This document shows, piece after piece, positions 62,940 through 64,000 of a DNA stretch of 64,000 bases. The notes below the pieces were generated by a model, which had not been told where the DNA came from, ran no database searches, and saw only the letters and a list, made by a program, of their open reading frames with translations. Every line of letters begins with the position of its first letter. The first letter of the stretch is position 1. The DNA comes from Symbiodinium natans (lineage: Eukaryota; Sar; Dinophyceae; Suessiales; Symbiodiniaceae). Made by a program: the position numbers and the translations under genes. The stretch lies in assembly GCA_905221605.1 (NCBI GenBank), contig CAJNDS010002507.1, positions 106,501 to 170,500 on the forward strand, in the 5' to 3' direction.

Positions 62940-64000
62940 GGCCCTCCCCCCCCGCAGGAGGAATTAAATAATTAAATATAATTCCCCGATTTAAATAATG
63001 AATATTTAATTCGGGGCCTTCATATTTCAAATTTTTAAGTCCCTCTGCGGGAGGAAGCCCGGCCCCCCCCCTCCAGGATTTAAATTTTAAAGTATTTTAA
63101 TTATTTAATTCCCGGCCCGATTTACATAATTTAAATTGAAGCTCCCGAATTAAATATTCATATTAAATCGTGGCCTTCATAATTTAAATTAAATTTAAAT
63201 CGGCCCGGGAATTAAATAAATTTAAAAATAATTTAAATATAATTTAAATCTGGAAGGGGGGGGGGGGGGCGGGCCTCCGCCCCCAAGGAATTAAATAATT
63301 TAAAAAAAAAAACTAAACAAAAAATGGGGGGGGGGGGTCGGGCCTCCTCCCCCAAGGCCTCGATTTAAATATGATATTGAATTCGTGCCTTCATATTAAA
63401 TTATTTAATTTCTCCTGCAAAAGGAGGCCCCCCCCCCCCCCCTCCTCCGGATTTAAATGATTGAAAATTGTTAAATTATTTAAATTATTTAATTATTTAA
63501 ATTATTTAAAATTATTTAAAGTATTTAAATACTTTATTCCCGGGCCCGAATTAAATTTTAAATATGAAGCTCCCGATTAAATTTCATATTTAAACCGTGG
63601 CCTTCATATTTAAATATTTAAATCGGCCCGGGAATTAAATATTTAAATATTTACATAATTTAAATCCTGGAGGGGGGGGGCCGCCTCCCCCAGGAATTAA
63701 ATAATTTAAATATGAGGCCATCGTTTTGAATATGAGGCCCCGAATATTATTAATTCGGTACCTTCATATTTAAATTATCAATTCCTCCTGCGGGACGGCC
63801 CGCCCCCCCCCCCCTCCCGGATTATAAAAATTATTTAAATTATTTAAATTATTTTAATTATTTAATTCCCGGGCCCGATTTAAAATTTAAATATGAAGCC
63901 CCGAATTAAATATTCATATTTAAAAAAAACCGTGGCCTTCATATTTAAATTATTTAAATCGGGCCCGGGAATTAAAAACAAAAAAAAAAAATAATTTAAA
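62940..64000. repeat. AT-rich palindromic DNA with G/C homopolymer runs
   Basis: Repeated units join ATTTAAAT-type AT palindromes, CGGCCCGGGAATTAAAT, GTGGCCTTCATATTTAAAT and runs of 8-14 G or C. Roughly four repeats of about 270 bp are visible, each with inverted halves. Homopolymers may be of uncertain length in the assembly. Confidence 0.8.

Overview
The window reads as nuclear DNA of a dinoflagellate, probably a symbiodiniacean or a relative. Three things point that way. Two eukaryotic cell-cycle genes are cut into many exons of 44-200 nt, with GC, GA and GT intron donors and short direct repeats across splice junctions. The mobile-element load is very high and of dinoflagellate type: tyrosine-recombinase retrotransposons, copia, and FLDD-type LINEs. 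There are also long low-complexity tracts and degenerate TTTAGGG-rich DNA. No prokaryotic operon, rRNA, tRNA or CRISPR array was seen. Almost all recognisable coding sequence lies on the minus strand, which fits the one-directional gene arrays of dinoflagellates.

Layout. 1-7.5 kb: no recognisable gene. 7.5-10.3 kb (minus): CDC14-type dual-specificity phosphatase, at least six exons. 13.0-16.8 kb (minus): CDK11/CDK10-like protein kinase, eight exons resolved, with a MITE-like element in a large intron. 17.7-24.9 kb (minus): complete tyrosine-recombinase (Ngaro/PAT-like) retrotransposon, called E1, with split direct repeats. E1 has four tightly packed ORFs and a degenerate C5-methyltransferase-like domain inside its RNase H. 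26.5-28.0 kb (plus): wrecked element E3, also with a methyltransferase-like domain and a recombinase. 28.5-36.2 kb: a degenerate TTTAGGG-rich tract split by a young copia retrotransposon (185-bp LTRs, one mismatch, 5-bp target duplication). 38.5-42.6 kb: LINE-like wreckage. 46.5-55.0 kb (minus): a second complete tyrosine-recombinase retrotransposon, E2. It carries a recombinase, a gag-like protein with a CCCH finger, a methyltransferase-like protein and a polyprotein that begins with a 2OG-Fe(II) dioxygenase-like domain. 55.5-64.0 kb: TAG/TAA triplet repeats, purine-rich higher-order repeats, a large palindrome, an 87-bp satellite and AT/GC palindromic DNA.

The main biological theme is that three separate tyrosine-recombinase elements each carry a DNA-methyltransferase-like domain in a different state. 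In E1 the catalytic PC dipeptide is gone; in E2 motif IV reads SPPY; in E3 a Cys is kept but the frame is broken. E2 also has a dioxygenase-like domain whose H-x-D...H...R set is intact, so one element pairs a possible base-modifying and a possible base-oxidising module. Retrotransposon-borne cytosine methyltransferases have been reported from Symbiodinium (de Mendoza and colleagues, 2018, from memory). The dioxygenase pairing, the domain nested inside RNase H, and the in-frame stops joining gag, methyltransferase and polymerase in E2 are the parts I consider most worth checking.
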